A DNA stretch of 14,137 nucleotides from an uncultured Bacteroidales bacterium (GCA_937877455.1 CALFIU010000069.1:1-14137); one strand, 5' to 3'; counted from the first letter of the stretch, positions 7,601 to 13,973 are shown. The notes: a model not told the origin generated them from the letters alone. A program made the numbers and translations.

Positions 7601-8011
7601 CGTGATGATTACGACGAAATCAACGCAAAGAAAACTGTGCTTTTGGGTACGGATTCCAACACGTTTGCCGACAGTTATAAATACCAAGACATAAAAAACA
7701 ACATCGACAAGTACATCGACGACGTACAGAAAGAGGCTGAAAAGTTCATCAAGTTTGTTTTTGAACTCAACGACGACAAACTGTCATTCCGTGATAGTTT
7801 TGGCATAGACCAAGATGTCATCGAACAGGCTCAAAAGGTTTGCAACCGCGACATCAAAACGTATGCGGAAAACCGCCTTCATCAAAAACTCGACGAGGTG
7901 AACGCAGCCGACAAGATAGAAGAAACAATGTTTTTCTATCCACTCTCAGGTGTAATCAACAATCTGACATCTGAGATTGCCAAACAAGTAATAAACAATT
8001 ATAATCGATAA
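4637..8011 (+). CDS. Large protein with C-terminal Hsp70/actin-fold ATPase domain
   Basis: The 1124-residue soluble protein has no signal peptide or membrane span. The second half carries the ASKHA (actin/Hsp70) signature set in order: phosphate-1 FAIDFGTSNTHVV (572-584, Asp575), phosphate-2 IVTIDIGGGTSDIVIA (about 781-796, Asp785) and adenosine motif IGFSGNGAKV (927-936). These support ATP binding with an actin/Hsp70-type cleft; the about 210-residue gap between the phosphate motifs is normal. The first 570 residues belong to no domain I can name; distinctive stretches include EITSIPSPFARIDLVKQAF (about 43-61), HKMVSDSLDIGEIFF and GATSPATLFF (165-174). The C-terminal 150 residues are charged and helical. 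It is much longer than DnaK or MreB, so it is not a plain chaperone or shape filament. It sits 40 bp after the tubulin-like gene and 7 bp before the membrane linker gene. Base composition drops sharply near 6040. Confidence 0.85.
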   Translation: MSKVLRLHTSGVDTLEDWQNCAVYGSDVISQIEDPNGATAKHEITSIPSPFARIDLVKQAFKNVVDSKQLDGKTIFHKMVSDSLDIGEIFFKSNIYSDRVKIIFWDKTSNIDALLNGSAKQKILGQTLKMYLDQDAKAYNFDKMQRFFILGYTGDKRKTEFDVLGATSPATLFFSIANDLKYVSKEIPFNTDFPFDDDYNPLVKRDKEFIKYLFALKKSRRDFADLFPEVTAYLDLTYENLDVPTKNEISAMDATSVSNYDSLYTADGNNVVEIISGMTFHTKQKSDNATITSDFSINSTRKPNDKILVLPVEEGSKYSTLTLTQGKWDGNNPAPYKDTAEVSKRRLPQTSEQIPYLAISDFLEDRIIKMPYKLNSQAFFDANTEPQDVSYFLPLKDKFFEYFTTDDIINDRMIEFRKNSGGVKVVLHIPVKGGTIDYERIYFENCEPKIDGRGKTGSNDGGMVSKRAQFAFALMPNVRFEKPEDAHYRFSLVTQMGADNSKYTVDFYNTDFSKIQNVQMSKRNENDRNSATNMVYGIEKNNISYIRISDEKATGILLPKPKIQQSNSNFTFAIDFGTSNTHVVCKSDNAKTGSMEITQTDMQVNVGPTGKNVPVQTIEPIFRELCPETIGEGCLSRFPMRSALSVGRNTNWNKSFFAFGQANYAFLYEKKAVPKYNDVITNLKWSNDSDNVNKIKCFIESLFFVLRNKVVLNDGRLDNVKIIWTYPLSMTLARRDQFKQVWEDAYKKFFSADVDSNLFDINESVAPYYYYKAKQNNVSNIVTIDIGGGTSDIVIANHNEIKCITSFRFASNTLFGDLNENNEGELSGIVSQFANKIESKLKENSLSVIESIYNDLKNKNNSADIASFFFSLKDNKDLTDKKIDIDFSSELQRDTKQKISFLIFYCAIIYHLAKLMKAKQLEMPRHIGFSGNGAKVINILTPNKKLLENLTKRIFERIYQTDYPSDGLSVILMDTPKEATSMGAIMGRRDDYDEINAKKTVLLGTDSNTFADSYKYQDIKNNIDKYIDDVQKEAEKFIKFVFELNDDKLSFRDSFGIDQDVIEQAQKVCNRDIKTYAENRLHQKLDEVNAADKIEETMFFYPLSGVINNLTSEIAKQVINNYNR

Positions 8012-8018
8012 AACACAG

Positions 8019-9203
8019 ATGAAATATCTATTGATAATAACGACACTCCTTGTTCTGTCTTTCCAACTCTGCACAGCGCAGAGTTTGGACGCAGAAAGGA
8101 TTGGAAAAGATTGGGAAAAAATCAAAAATGAGTTCTTGACCGAATTGAAAAAGGACACCAAGAATTTTTCCTCAGAGCTGTTCAATAAAACAAGTCAAGG
8201 CGGAGATGAACCCTTCAAACCTGTTATTGATTACTTCAAAAAACTAAAATTCAACGGAAAAGACTTTTCTAATTTCAAACAGACCAAATTTGGTGCTATG
8301 GAATTGAATGTCGAACAGAAAAAATCCTACAATGAGATAGCGGATAAGTTCATCAAACAGATGCAAGACAAGTACAAATCCACACCCAAAGGCAAGGACG
8401 AAAAAGTCGACAAACAATCGAAAACGACCAACGACAATGGTAAAAATGACGAAAAGGCAAAAATTGATTCCGTTCAAGTATTCAAACGTCAAATCGATTC
8501 TTTGCTAAATGCCAATAAAATGTATCTTGATTCAATCAAAGCCTTGAATCAAAAGTTGGTAAATGCAACTCCCAAAAAAACAGATGGAGACGAGAAATCT
8601 TTCTTCTCCAAAATTCTCGACAATTGGATTTGGATTCTAATTGTAATTTTTGAAACTGCGTTACTTGTACTGTTTGCAAAAAAATGGTACAGAGCCGACA
8701 CCAAAAACGAAGACTTTCGTGACAAAATCCGAGAACTGAAAATGCAAAAGCAAAGTTCGGAAACGCAGTTGCACAAACTCCAAAATCAAAAACCAAAAGA
8801 AAAAATCATCGAAAAAGAGGTAGTCGAGCCCGTCTATGTTGAAAAGCCAAAAACTGGGGAGAAAGAAGATAAGACATCATTCAAATACCTCTGTCTCCTT
8901 GGCGAAGGCTCATTTGGCAAAATAGACGACACATACGACGAATACGATAGTTATTATCGGATAAAAGTGTCCAATGCCACCGACTTGCACAATCCGTCCA
9001 ACACGTTTGAATTTGAGTTCTATAGCGTCAATCACGAAATGGCGATTCAAAATTGGAGTTCTGTTTTAACGCCAGCCGCTGATTGGACGGGCGATTACCA
9101 AACCGCAAAACGCATTGAAAATGCCGTTTCCGGCGTAATCCAATACGACACAGCCACCGAAAGTTGGAACGTCATCAAAAAAGCAAAACTAAAACTATTC
9201 TAA
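8019..9203 (+). CDS. Bitopic membrane linker: signal peptide, periplasmic helices, one TM, cytosolic coil and domain
   Basis: This 394-residue protein has no recognised family. It starts with a signal peptide (hydrophobic 3-16, likely cut near CTA-QS at 20-21). A highly charged, mostly helical periplasmic part follows (21-200), with a Lys/Asp/Asn-rich low-complexity stretch at about 120-150. A single TM segment lies at about 202-220 (NWIWILIVIFETALLVLF), ended by KKW. On the cytosolic side are a predicted coiled coil (228-258), a Lys/Glu/Pro/Val hinge (259-284) and a compact C-terminal domain (285-394) rich in Tyr and Trp. GEGSFGK at 295-301 resembles a kinase glycine loop, but no kinase motifs follow. 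The layout suits a connector between periplasmic or lipoprotein components and the cytosolic tubulin-like/actin-like pair. It starts 7 bp after the actin-like gene and ends 1 bp before the MotA-like gene. The function is inferred from topology and position. Confidence 0.8.
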   Translation: MKYLLIITTLLVLSFQLCTAQSLDAERIGKDWEKIKNEFLTELKKDTKNFSSELFNKTSQGGDEPFKPVIDYFKKLKFNGKDFSNFKQTKFGAMELNVEQKKSYNEIADKFIKQMQDKYKSTPKGKDEKVDKQSKTTNDNGKNDEKAKIDSVQVFKRQIDSLLNANKMYLDSIKALNQKLVNATPKKTDGDEKSFFSKILDNWIWILIVIFETALLVLFAKKWYRADTKNEDFRDKIRELKMQKQSSETQLHKLQNQKPKEKIIEKEVVEPVYVEKPKTGEKEDKTSFKYLCLLGEGSFGKIDDTYDEYDSYYRIKVSNATDLHNPSNTFEFEFYSVNHEMAIQNWSSVLTPAADWTGDYQTAKRIENAVSGVIQYDTATESWNVIKKAKLKLF

Positions 9204-9204
9204 A

Positions 9205-10689
9205 ATGTTCGCACTATTAATCACAGTAATCATCGCAATCATTGTAGGTCAGGCTGTTATCTTCGTTAAACTCAACAAGAAGATAACCGAGTTTAAGGAA
9301 GTTTTCAAGTATGAATACAGCAAAACGTCCTACAACACCATTGTGTATCAACCAAAAGCCAACAAGACCTTCAAGGTAATCGTTGACTGCATCAACGACT
9401 ACATCACCAACAACGGCAATCGCGCCAACGACTACCACCTGATGCAAGACATCGTTGAGCGCAACTGCGACTCCAAGGAAGAAGAAATCCAGTCCCAAAT
9501 CCCAACGACATTGTATTTAGGGTTGATAGGCACAATGCTCGGCATCATCATCGGCATTTCTGAACTGTTTATCGGAAACGGACTAAGCGAATTGCTAAAA
9601 GGCACAGTAGAAACCACAGCAATAGAAAACATGCTCAAAGGCGTTGCAGTGGCGATGATAGCGAGTGCCGTCGGCATAACATTAACCACAATTTTGACTT
9701 TCATTTTCAAGAATGCAAAAGCCAAAAACTCCGGTGATAAAAACCAGTTTTTGAGTTGGATACAGGCAAACTTGCTGCCAGCAATGTCGTCGGATGTAAA
9801 TACGGCTTTGGACAAAATGAGCACCGCACTTGCCGAGTTCAACTCTCAATTTGCAGACAACACACAGAAACTTAATTCAACGCTTTCGCTCGTTGCCGAA
9901 ACTTCTAAAAACCAAGCCGAACTCTATAATGTCATCAATCAACTCGACATTGCAGAAATGGCAAAAGCTAACGTCAAGGTTTACAAAGCGTTGAAAGACA
10001 GTGCAGAAGAAATCACCTTTTTAGCACAAATGCTCCACGCGTCGCAAGAATACATCGCCGAAGTCCGCGCCCTCAACGCCAACCTCGACAAATCAGAACA
10101 GCGAACAAAAATGTTCGAGGAAATGGGCGAGTTTTTCCGCTCGGAAATCAACGCCGTAGAAGAACGCAAACAAATGTTTTTGGAAACAATTGATGAAGTC
10201 GATAAACAACACCTTGGAGTGTTCAACAAACTTTCAGGACGATTTGAATCAAATGCCGAAAATGCAGTCCAAGAGATTTCCGAAAAGTTTGAAAACCAAA
10301 ACGCCGAACTCCGTAAACTCGCTGCCAAACAAGAGGATATTGTCAAGAATTCAGATTTTTCGAGTATGCCACTGAAAATGAAGACTTTGAATGATAAAGT
10401 TCAAAATTTGGAGAAGAAAATTCAAAATGTAGAAACAAACATTTTGAGCGAAATTCAAGGGTTGGATTTTGAAATTTCGCATTCAATTTGTCCTAATCCT
10501 CCTAAAAAGAAAGATTACACGCCTACCATTGTTTTGTTGACAGTAGGTGTATTATGTGGCATTTTAGCCCTTAATGCACGTGAAGATGGTACAACAATAC
10601 TGTGTGGATTAGGAGCATTCTTGTTTACTTTGACTGGACTTATAGTGTTTATTTCAGACTTCATACACAAAAATGAAAAAGAAAACTAA
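9205..10689 (+). CDS. MotA/TolQ/ExbB/ZorA-like ion-channel subunit with long coiled coil
   Basis: The 494-residue protein has TM1 at 3-21, a cytosolic segment (22-98), then the family core: TM2 LYLGLIGTMLGIIIGISELF (103-122) with the conserved Gly/Thr pattern, and TM3 in ENMLKGVAVAMIASAVGITLT (141-161) and on to about 168. This is the proton-channel domain of MotA, TolQ, ExbB and ZorA, whose subunits form a pentamer around two MotB-like subunits. A long helical coiled coil follows (about 195-425), as in ZorA tails projecting into the cytosol. Unlike the ZorA layout I know, the chain ends with two more hydrophobic segments (439-457 and about 463-486). It begins 1 bp after the linker gene, and its 3' end overlaps the MotB-like gene by 17 bp, a sign of coupled translation of a stator pair. 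Channel function is well supported; whether it drives rotation is inference. Confidence 0.85.
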   Translation: MFALLITVIIAIIVGQAVIFVKLNKKITEFKEVFKYEYSKTSYNTIVYQPKANKTFKVIVDCINDYITNNGNRANDYHLMQDIVERNCDSKEEEIQSQIPTTLYLGLIGTMLGIIIGISELFIGNGLSELLKGTVETTAIENMLKGVAVAMIASAVGITLTTILTFIFKNAKAKNSGDKNQFLSWIQANLLPAMSSDVNTALDKMSTALAEFNSQFADNTQKLNSTLSLVAETSKNQAELYNVINQLDIAEMAKANVKVYKALKDSAEEITFLAQMLHASQEYIAEVRALNANLDKSEQRTKMFEEMGEFFRSEINAVEERKQMFLETIDEVDKQHLGVFNKLSGRFESNAENAVQEISEKFENQNAELRKLAAKQEDIVKNSDFSSMPLKMKTLNDKVQNLEKKIQNVETNILSEIQGLDFEISHSICPNPPKKKDYTPTIVLLTVGVLCGILALNAREDGTTILCGLGAFLFTLTGLIVFISDFIHKNEKEN

Positions 10690-11368
10690 GGAATCGTACT
10701 TCTGGACAAGTTATTCCGACCTGATGACGAGCCTGTTCTTCATCATGCTGGTTCTGTTTGTGCTGATAATTGTAGTGTTGCACAATTACAACAAACAAAA
10801 AACCGCAGAGATAGAAGAAATAAATCGCCAATTGACGGAACAAAACAAAAATTTGCTCGATCAAAAAGAAATTTGGGACAAAATGAACGAATTGCAACTA
10901 CAATTCAAGGATTTGCAAAATTCGGGTACGTTCCAATATTTGCCAAATTCGCAAAAATACATTGCAAAAGGTCTTACAGGAGAGATTTTCCAGCCATTGA
11001 GTTCCGAAATTAAAACCAATTACAAAGATGAAAGTCTCAAAGTGGGTCGCGAAATCGAAAACTTGTTGCAAAAACTCTCGCAGTACAAACAATTCAAATA
11101 TCAATTGGTTTTGGAAGGCAACTGTGCCAACAGCGAAGATTTGAGAATGGATAAGGATTCGCCGCAGTGGTACAAACTCAGTTACGAGCGTGCACTTGCG
11201 TTATACACTTTGTGGCTCAACAATGGCATCGATTTGCGCAAATACAATACCGAAATAATGATTTGTGGCAGCGGGTTAAATGGTGAAGACCGTGACCGAC
11301 AAGAATTTTTCAACAAACGCTTTGTTATCCAAATCATCCCCAAAATTAGACCTTTTTCCAACCAATGA
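10673..11368 (+). CDS. MotB/TolR/ZorB-like stator subunit with OmpA-like C-terminal domain
   Basis: The 231-residue protein starts with a short basic tail, then WTSYSDLMTSLFFIMLVLFV (11-30), the MotB-type single TM in which Asp16 corresponds to the proton-carrying Asp of MotB (in ADFMTAMMAFF). A periplasmic coiled coil follows (about 40-82), then an OmpA-like domain (about 95-224) recognisable from LVLEGN (145-150), LSYERALALYTLWLNNGID (169-187), ICGSG (197-201) and FNKRFVIQI (213-221). In OmpA-like domains EGHTD and LSxxRA contribute the Asp and Arg that hold peptidoglycan diaminopimelate. Here Arg173 is kept, but the Asp position reads Ala152 (EGNCA), so peptidoglycan binding may be weak or changed. 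The gene overlaps the MotA-like gene by 17 bp and the protease gene by 4 bp (ATGA). Together with its neighbour it should form an ion-driven 5:2-type unit. Confidence 0.88.
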   Translation: MKKKTKESYFWTSYSDLMTSLFFIMLVLFVLIIVVLHNYNKQKTAEIEEINRQLTEQNKNLLDQKEIWDKMNELQLQFKDLQNSGTFQYLPNSQKYIAKGLTGEIFQPLSSEIKTNYKDESLKVGREIENLLQKLSQYKQFKYQLVLEGNCANSEDLRMDKDSPQWYKLSYERALALYTLWLNNGIDLRKYNTEIMICGSGLNGEDRDRQEFFNKRFVIQIIPKIRPFSNQ

Positions 11369-12105
11369 AACCCATCTACCTCTGCATATTATTGCTCGTT
11401 GCGTTTTCCTCCTGCCGCCACGACCGCCGCGACAATTCCACGCGGTATCGTCAGCGGACGGAAACTCGCACCAACAACAGCAGCGCAAACATTCAGCAGC
11501 CCAAAGAAACGCCGCCAAGCAACCAGCCGTCCGGCACTGTGCTTACGGGCGAACAAGTCTTTGCAAAATGCAATACTGCGGTTTTCAAAGTCCACACAAC
11601 CGACGGTGCAAACGGCTACCAAGGGTCGGGATTTTTTGTAACAGCAAACGGCAGGGCTGTAAGCAATTATCATGTTTTCCAAGGAACCTTGATGGGCGGC
11701 GAAGAAATCATCCTCACCGACGGCCGCAGGCTCAAAATCTCAAAAGTCATAGCCAAAAGCCAACAATTCGACTACATAGTTTTTGATGTAAAAACTTCAA
11801 AATCCGTCAATTATATTCCACTGACAACCCACCGTCCAAGAGTCGGCGAAAAAATCTATGCCATAGGCTCGCCGCTCGGCTTGGACAACACATTTTCGTC
11901 AGGCGAAATATCACAAATCCGCCCCAACGAAGATTACCAAATCCAAATCTCCGCCCCGATAGACCATGGCAGCAGCGGCGGCGCATTAATCAACTCTTAC
12001 GGCGAAGCAATCGGAATCACATCGGCAGGCTTAGGCGAATACTCATCAGCAAATCTTAATTTTGCAGTGGATATCGAGAGGGTAAGAGGCTCAATAGAAC
12101 GATAG
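11365..12105 (+). CDS. Trypsin-like (S1C, DegP/HtrA-type) serine protease lipoprotein without PDZ domain
   Basis: The 246-residue product has a lipoprotein signal (hydrophobic 4-14, A13-F14-S15-S16-Cys17) and a polar, Arg/Asn/Thr/Gln/Pro-rich tether (18-60). A single chymotrypsin-fold domain follows. The catalytic triad is visible: His103 in VSNYHVF, Asp136 in QQFDYIVFDV, and Ser204 in DHGSSGGALIN, matching GNSGG of HtrA proteases with Ser for Asn. GSGFFVTANG (87-96) and YAIGSPLGL (165-173) are typical of the S1C group. There is no room for a PDZ domain, unlike DegP or DegS. It should be tethered on the periplasmic side of a membrane. Its ATG overlaps the stop of the MotB-like gene (ATGA, 11365-11368), so it is translationally coupled and probably belongs to the system. 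It might process or activate another periplasmic component; that is inference. It is the last gene of the operon. Confidence 0.88.
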   Translation: MKPIYLCILLLVAFSSCRHDRRDNSTRYRQRTETRTNNSSANIQQPKETPPSNQPSGTVLTGEQVFAKCNTAVFKVHTTDGANGYQGSGFFVTANGRAVSNYHVFQGTLMGGEEIILTDGRRLKISKVIAKSQQFDYIVFDVKTSKSVNYIPLTTHRPRVGEKIYAIGSPLGLDNTFSSGEISQIRPNEDYQIQISAPIDHGSSGGALINSYGEAIGITSAGLGEYSSANLNFAVDIERVRGSIER

Positions 12106-12125
12106 CACTTTTGTGTGTCGAAGTG
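12106..12125. terminator. Short hairpin between convergent genes
   Basis: CACTT (12106-12110) and AAGTG (12121-12125) form a 5-bp stem, extendable by one wobble pair, around a loop of about 10 nt. It fills the 22-bp gap between two genes that end tail to tail. There is no T-run on either strand, so it is at best a weak bidirectional terminator. Confidence 0.25.
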
Positions 12126-12127
12126 TA

Positions 12128-13744
12128 CTAACCAATCTTTTCCTCCACCGCCTCATACCCCACAATATTTTTCTTCTTGGACGAGAATTTGATGGCGAGT
12201 TTTACGATGCGCTTGTTGTCGTCCAAAAATGCCTTTGCATAGCGGCGTTGAGCCATCTGACGTTTTGCGGATTCTGTCGAGCGGTCATATTTGAGTTCAA
12301 TTACGTAGATTACCTTGGGCATTCTCAAAATCAAATCAGCCTTGCCAAGTGCGGTTTCCTGATTTGCGGAGATGTTGGCGCCGAAAGATGTCAACACAGT
12401 GTAAAGTATTGAATGATAATGCTTTTCATTCATATTGTTGAGCGAAAATGGAAAACCGTCAAAGAAAACTTTCAAATGTTCAATGAAGGCGTCGAGGTCG
12501 TCATTGATTTTGAAATCAATATAAGCATCTCTGAGCGGAATGTTTTCGGTAGCCTTGTAATACTCTGTGTATAAACTATTTGCGAATGCCATTCTGACTT
12601 CGCCATTAGGATAGCCCAACGTGTAAGTCTGCAAAACGTTTTCTTCGTCGTCATACGTTTTGTAACCTTTGATTGTCAAATATCCCGCCTGAAACAAAAA
12701 CGGCACAAGGTCTGTAACCTTCTCCACAGGCTTGTTGAATCGCGACGCGCCACATTCCACTCCCTCGTAATCTTCCATTTTGATGTCAAACTTGTTGATA
12801 AGTTTTAGCAATGCCGACGGCGTACCCGAATTGAACCAATAATCGTTTAATTGCTTGTCATTCAAGGCTTTGATTACAGAAAACGGATTAAATACCCCGT
12901 GCATATCTGGCGAAAAATTGTAGCCATCATATTTTGCTTTGAAATATTTAAGTGTATTTTCAAAAGTATAACCGTTTTTGTCGGCAAAACACTGAATGTC
13001 AGGCTTCAATACCGTCAATAATTCATCGTGCGAAATACCGCAGAGTGTTTCGTATTCAGACATCAACGAGATGTCCTGCAAGTTGTTCAACGTCGAAAAA
13101 ATCGACATTTGCGAAAATTTTGTAATGCCGGTGATGAAAACAAAACGGATATACGGGTCGAGTTCTTTAAGCGGCGAAAAAAGATTGTTCTGTTGCTCGC
13201 GCACTTTGTTTTGCAAATCGTCATCGTGTATCGCATTGAGCATCAGCGCGTCATATTCGTCAATAATTATAACAACTTTTTTGCCCGTCTGTTTGCAAAT
13301 AGACTCCACAAGATTGCCCAAACGTACATTCGAGATGTTTTCTACATCAACTTTTCCTTTTATCTCCTTGTCAAAATCTTTTTTTGAAATCAGCGAATAC
13401 TGATATTCATATTTTGCCAATAATACAGAAAGATATTTCTTAATTGCCTTAATATCAGTGGTTTTGCACGAACTGAAATCAAGATGAATTATGGGATATT
13501 GCTCCCATTCCTTTTCCATTCCATCAATTTTTAAACCCTTAAACAAATCCTTGTTGCCACTGAAATATTCTTTCAACGTGCTGCACAACAATGACTTGCC
13601 AAAACGTCGCGGTCTCGACAAAAAGACATAACGATAGTTTTTGGCAAGTCTATATACAAAATCAGTTTTGTCAATATAAACATATTTGCCATTAATTATT
13701 GTCTCAAACGTCTGAGTATCAACAGGATATTTGCGAATTTCCAT
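12128..13744 (-). CDS. AAA-ATPase-like / PD-(D/E)XK nuclease-domain protein
   Basis: The 538-residue protein matches, by motif, the family with an N-terminal AAA-ATPase_like domain (Pfam PF09820 type) and a C-terminal PDDEXK_9 domain (PF08011 type). Walker A is RPRRFGKS (44-51), Walker B IIIDEYDAL (159-167), and FVFITGITKFS (201-211) is the characteristic sensor region. The C-terminal part has ExxYHS-like EKHYHS (440-445), then GKADLIL (467-473) and VIELKYD (481-487). D470, E483 and K485 are the D...ExK nuclease core, with Q496 and the RRY at 500-502 following. All key residues are present, so it looks intact. From memory such genes occur in many copies in Bacteroidetes, and their role is uncertain (mobile-element- or defence-related ideas exist). 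It converges on the operon with a 22-bp gap and has its own promoter box at 13776-13783, so it is probably an independent neighbour. Confidence 0.9.
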   Translation of the reverse strand: MEIRKYPVDTQTFETIINGKYVYIDKTDFVYRLAKNYRYVFLSRPRRFGKSLLCSTLKEYFSGNKDLFKGLKIDGMEKEWEQYPIIHLDFSSCKTTDIKAIKKYLSVLLAKYEYQYSLISKKDFDKEIKGKVDVENISNVRLGNLVESICKQTGKKVVIIIDEYDALMLNAIHDDDLQNKVREQQNNLFSPLKELDPYIRFVFITGITKFSQMSIFSTLNNLQDISLMSEYETLCGISHDELLTVLKPDIQCFADKNGYTFENTLKYFKAKYDGYNFSPDMHGVFNPFSVIKALNDKQLNDYWFNSGTPSALLKLINKFDIKMEDYEGVECGASRFNKPVEKVTDLVPFLFQAGYLTIKGYKTYDDEENVLQTYTLGYPNGEVRMAFANSLYTEYYKATENIPLRDAYIDFKINDDLDAFIEHLKVFFDGFPFSLNNMNEKHYHSILYTVLTSFGANISANQETALGKADLILRMPKVIYVIELKYDRSTESAKRQMAQRRYAKAFLDDNKRIVKLAIKFSSKKKNIVGYEAVEEKIG

Positions 13745-13775
13745 TGCATGAAATGTTAGTGATATATTTCAACTG

Positions 13776-13783
13776 CAAATATA
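13776..13783 (-). promoter_or_regulatory. -7 promoter box of the AAA/PD-(D/E)XK gene
   Basis: On the minus strand this reads TATATTTG, an exact match to the Bacteroidetes TAnnTTTG -7 consensus, 31 bases before the ATG at 13744. The nearest TTTG for a -33 box is the complement of 13808-13811, giving a 24-bp spacer, longer than usual. The implied 5' leader is about 20-25 nt. Confidence 0.55.
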
Positions 13784-13854
13784 ATCATTTTTCGATAAAA
13801 AACCGTCCAAATCTGCATTATTTTTTCAGATTTGATCACGGTGATTTCTTTTAA

Positions 13855-13973
13855 CGACGAATTAAACGAATTAAACGAATTTGTCTTATTGATAGTTACA
13901 TTAAACAAATGCCGCAAGCGGCAGCAAATAAAACGAATAAAAAAATGCAGAAGTGTATTCGTTTAATTCGTTG
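13855..13973. repeat. Large imperfect inverted repeat with nested palindrome
   Basis: The left arm at 13855-13871 (cgacgaattaaacgaat) matches the reverse complement of the right arm at 13957-13973 in 16 of 17 positions. The left arm belongs to a 9-bp tandem repeat (cgaattaaa twice and a partial copy, 13858-13880). Between the arms lies TGCCGCAAGCGGCA (13910-13923), a 6-bp GC stem with a 2-nt loop. No reading frame is present, so it could be a small non-autonomous mobile element, a dispersed palindromic unit or a structured RNA. Confidence 0.6.

Noticed and set aside
8901..8921. Protein-kinase-like glycine loop GEGSFGK in the bitopic linker
   Set aside because: No catalytic Lys, HRD or DFG-like motif follows and only about 95 residues remain, too few for a kinase domain.
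9205..11368. A complete Zorya defence system
   Set aside because: Only ZorA/ZorB-like genes are visible; no ZorC, ZorD helicase or ZorE nuclease lies beside them within the window.
12113..13403. Plus-strand open frames of 99-135 codons opposite the nuclease gene
   Set aside because: They are antisense shadows of a gene whose AAA and PD-(D/E)XK motifs are intact on the minus strand.
12106..13744. AAA/PD-(D/E)XK gene as ninth member of the operon's system
   Set aside because: It is on the opposite strand with its own promoter box, and its family is widely scattered in Bacteroidetes, so a functional link is not supported here.
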